Shown one piece after another: positions 6,515-7,902 of a stretch of 7,902 bases of DNA. The DNA comes from Gelidibacter sp035515035. GTDB taxonomy: Bacteria > Bacteroidota > Bacteroidia > Flavobacteriales > Flavobacteriaceae. A program made the translations under genes and the position numbers. The notes below the pieces were generated by a model. The model saw nothing but the letters and a program-made list of their open reading frames with translations, had not been told where the DNA came from and ran no database searches. Within the stretch, counting starts at the first letter, position 1; every line of letters starts with the position of its first letter. Location: the NCBI RefSeq assembly GCF_035515035.1, contig NZ_DATJCA010000024.1:1-7902 (forward strand), in the 5' to 3' direction.

Positions 6515-6949
6515 TCATTGAAATGAGGGTAGCGTATGATATTCCGCTTCGTATTTTACTTTCTCGTTTAGAAGCTTGTCAAAAAAAGCTTTGTTTTCTC
6601 TGAACGTTGTATTCGGTCTGAAATTGATAAATTTTCCTTCGGCATGAATACTGCTACCGTTGCTTTTATGAATACCCAATTTATAATACGGAATTACCCA
6701 CGTAAAATTCTCTAAGCCTTTATTGATTCTGACGAGTACTCCAACCGGTCGCAATTCCAGATTGGCATAATTCACACCTGATGCGGTATTGAGATATTGT
6801 GCCATATTGGGGCTCACTTCTTCAATAATCATTCGTTTGGATCCGATTCCTTTCATCAGTATGGATTGCCACAAACTAAATGGTTTACCCAGCAAATCAT
6901 TGATGAGCTCATCGTGTTTTTTGTTCGAATATGTGGTGTTTAAAATCAT
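6515..6949 (-). CDS. Conserved-looking hypothetical protein, 144 residues
   Basis: I cannot assign a named family or function, although the sequence resembles short unnamed flavobacterial proteins. There is no signal peptide or membrane segment, so it is probably cytoplasmic. It appears to mix an N-terminal helical part (NKKHDELINDLLGKPFSLWQ, 9-28) with a central beta-rich part (NLELRPVGVLVRINK, 63-77, and FTWVIPYYKLGIHKSNG, 82-98). It ends in a helix (ENKAFFDKLLNEKVKYEAEY, 118-137). The beta section alternates hydrophobic residues in a way that suggests a small PH-like or barrel fold, a guess only. The start ATG at 6949 is preceded by a 222-base gap and is the natural first ATG. It lies 88 bases before folE on the same strand and may share its transcript. 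Confidence 0.82.
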   Translation of the reverse strand: MILNTTYSNKKHDELINDLLGKPFSLWQSILMKGIGSKRMIIEEVSPNMAQYLNTASGVNYANLELRPVGVLVRINKGLENFTWVIPYYKLGIHKSNGSSIHAEGKFINFRPNTTFRENKAFFDKLLNEKVKYEAEYHTLPSFQ

Positions 6950-7171
6950 GGGTTAAAGATAGTTAAATTAAATCGGCGTTTACAGTTATAGCCAAAACAT
7001 TAAACAATAATTAACACTATGTTCCGAAAATTTGACGTATTACGTGTTTTTTGGGTTCTTGTGATTGCTATCGGGAGGAAGGATTTCCATTCTTAAATGT
7101 TAAGAAAACTTTTACCCAAGGGGAATTTTGAGATTCTTTTAAGATAACTAATCTGTCTATAGGACTGATTT
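6950..7171. other. Intergenic gap between SDR/DUF2867 gene and the 144-residue gene
   Basis: These 222 AT-rich bases contain no coding sequence I can support. The minus-strand sequence just before the ATG at 6949 includes TATCTTT, resembling the Bacteroidota -7 element TAnnTTTG, but no TTG lies at the right spacing, and it would leave almost no leader. An imperfect hairpin (7150-7157 with 7163-7170, one mismatch) sits just after the SDR stop and lacks a T tract in the right direction. Confidence 0.5.
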
Positions 7172-7902
7172 TTAACTTTGTGTTTCCACTAATTTATTGA
7201 TCATCCCCCTAAAAATAAAACCATGAAAAGGGAGGACACTATACCAATATAATCTACCTGCCAACCCGTGTGGTCTAAATGTAGCAGTTTGTTTAAGAAG
7301 CCCATCTTCAATCTTGAATTCTAGCCATGCTTCTCCAGGAAGTTTCATTTCGGCGTAGAGCAGTAGTTTGCCTTCTTTTTTATCACTAAAAATCACCCGC
7401 CAAAAGTCTAAAGCATCTCCAGCATTTAAATCAGAAACATGCGTTCGACCACGTCGCAATCCAGTTCCTCCAAATAATTTATCGAGATGGCCTCTTATCT
7501 GCCATAAATGATTCCCATAATACCATCCCGTAGAACCTCCAATGGACCAGATGCGATTTAGGGTAAGGTCCATTTCCACCACCCGACGTTCTTTATAATC
7601 TGTAAAGCATCCGTAGGTAGGTACATTCACATATTTATGGAGACTGTTTTTGAGCCGGCCACTGCTGACCATGGAATCTTTCCAGCTGGAAACGATACTA
7701 TTTTGCTCGATTTTTTCAAATGCCAATGATACTGCTTCACGATAACTAATGGGGTGGACATCGAGCAGTGCATTAATATTGCTTTTCTCGCCAATAATTT
7801 GGATCCCCATACTATCTACCAAAGATGAGGCGAGTTTATAAGAGGTGGAGGTCACAAAATAAAGCCAATAGGAGGACAGTTTGGGCGTCATGATAGGAAC
7901 CG
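7172..7902 (-). CDS. SDR family oxidoreductase with C-terminal DUF2867 domain (5' end outside window)
   Basis: About 243 C-terminal residues are visible, and the frame stays open to the window edge. The ATG at 7891 is probably internal, since Val-Pro-Ile codons precede it and the residues there (VPIMTPKLSSYWLYFVTST) look like mid-protein family sequence. The rest matches the DUF2867 domain that follows an NAD(P)-binding Rossmann domain in this group. Marks are RIWSIGGSTGWYYGNHLWQI at ORF residues 113-132, FGGTGLRRGRTHVSDLNAGD (140-159), LDFWRVIF (161-168), LLLYAEMKLPGEAWLEF (175-191) and QTATFRPHGLAGRLYWY (201-217). The Rossmann half would lie beyond base 7902. The substrate is unknown. Genes of this type occur with photolyase and cryptochrome genes in light-response clusters, which fits the neighbours here. 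It is separated from the next gene by 222 bases. Confidence 0.85.
   Translation of the reverse strand, partial: VPIMTPKLSSYWLYFVTSTSYKLASSLVDSMGIQIIGEKSNINALLDVHPISYREAVSLAFEKIEQNSIVSSWKDSMVSSGRLKNSLHKYVNVPTYGCFTDYKERRVVEMDLTLNRIWSIGGSTGWYYGNHLWQIRGHLDKLFGGTGLRRGRTHVSDLNAGDALDFWRVIFSDKKEGKLLLYAEMKLPGEAWLEFKIEDGLLKQTATFRPHGLAGRLYWYSVLPFHGFIFRGMINKLVETQS

Noticed and set aside
7150..7170. Imperfect hairpin after the SDR stop as a terminator
   Set aside because: The stem has a mismatch and there is no T tract in the direction of the gene, so I did not call it.

Overview
The window looks like a chromosomal segment of a marine-type Bacteroidota, most likely a member of the Flavobacteriaceae. The evidence is AT-rich DNA, genes without Shine-Dalgarno sequences but with A-rich leaders, and proteins (MurA, FolE, SRPBCC, SDR/DUF2867 and a 144-residue unknown) whose sequences read like flavobacterial families. 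This is judged by eye; no database search was possible. No rRNA, tRNA, CRISPR array, transposase or phage gene is visible.

Layout. (1) 1-507, plus strand: the 3' end of murA (peptidoglycan synthesis), closed by a strong hairpin terminator at 534-567 that also separates it from the convergent minus-strand genes. Everything else is on the minus strand and is listed here from high to low coordinates, in the direction of transcription. (2) 7172 to beyond 7902: the C-terminal half of an SDR oxidoreductase carrying a DUF2867 domain. (3) 6515-6949: a 144-residue protein of unknown function. (4) 5728-6426: GTP cyclohydrolase I (folE), followed after 4 bases by a 74-residue helical protein (5499-5723). 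(5) 5318-5477: a gene-free stretch with two strong inverted repeats, one of which is a convincing terminator. (6) 4771-5232: tspO. (7) 4218-4685: an SRPBCC (START-like) protein. (8) 4018-4200: degenerate low-complexity repeats around a GC-rich core. (9) 2699-4003: a class I DNA photolyase. (10) 573-2477: a tightly overlapped three-gene operon of alpha/beta hydrolase, ECF-type sigma factor and four-helix membrane protein.

Taken together, the photolyase, SRPBCC protein, TspO, FolE and SDR/DUF2867 protein are the kind of genes that travel together in light- and photo-oxidation-responsive clusters of bacteria (the LitR/CarH-type regulons). Photolyase repairs UV dimers, FolE makes the first pterin intermediate towards folate (a possible antenna source), and TspO is a tetrapyrrole-binding membrane protein. 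The adjacent ECF sigma unit could be the regulator of this cluster, but no sequence evidence in the window proves it. All genes seen appear intact except the two cut by the window edges.
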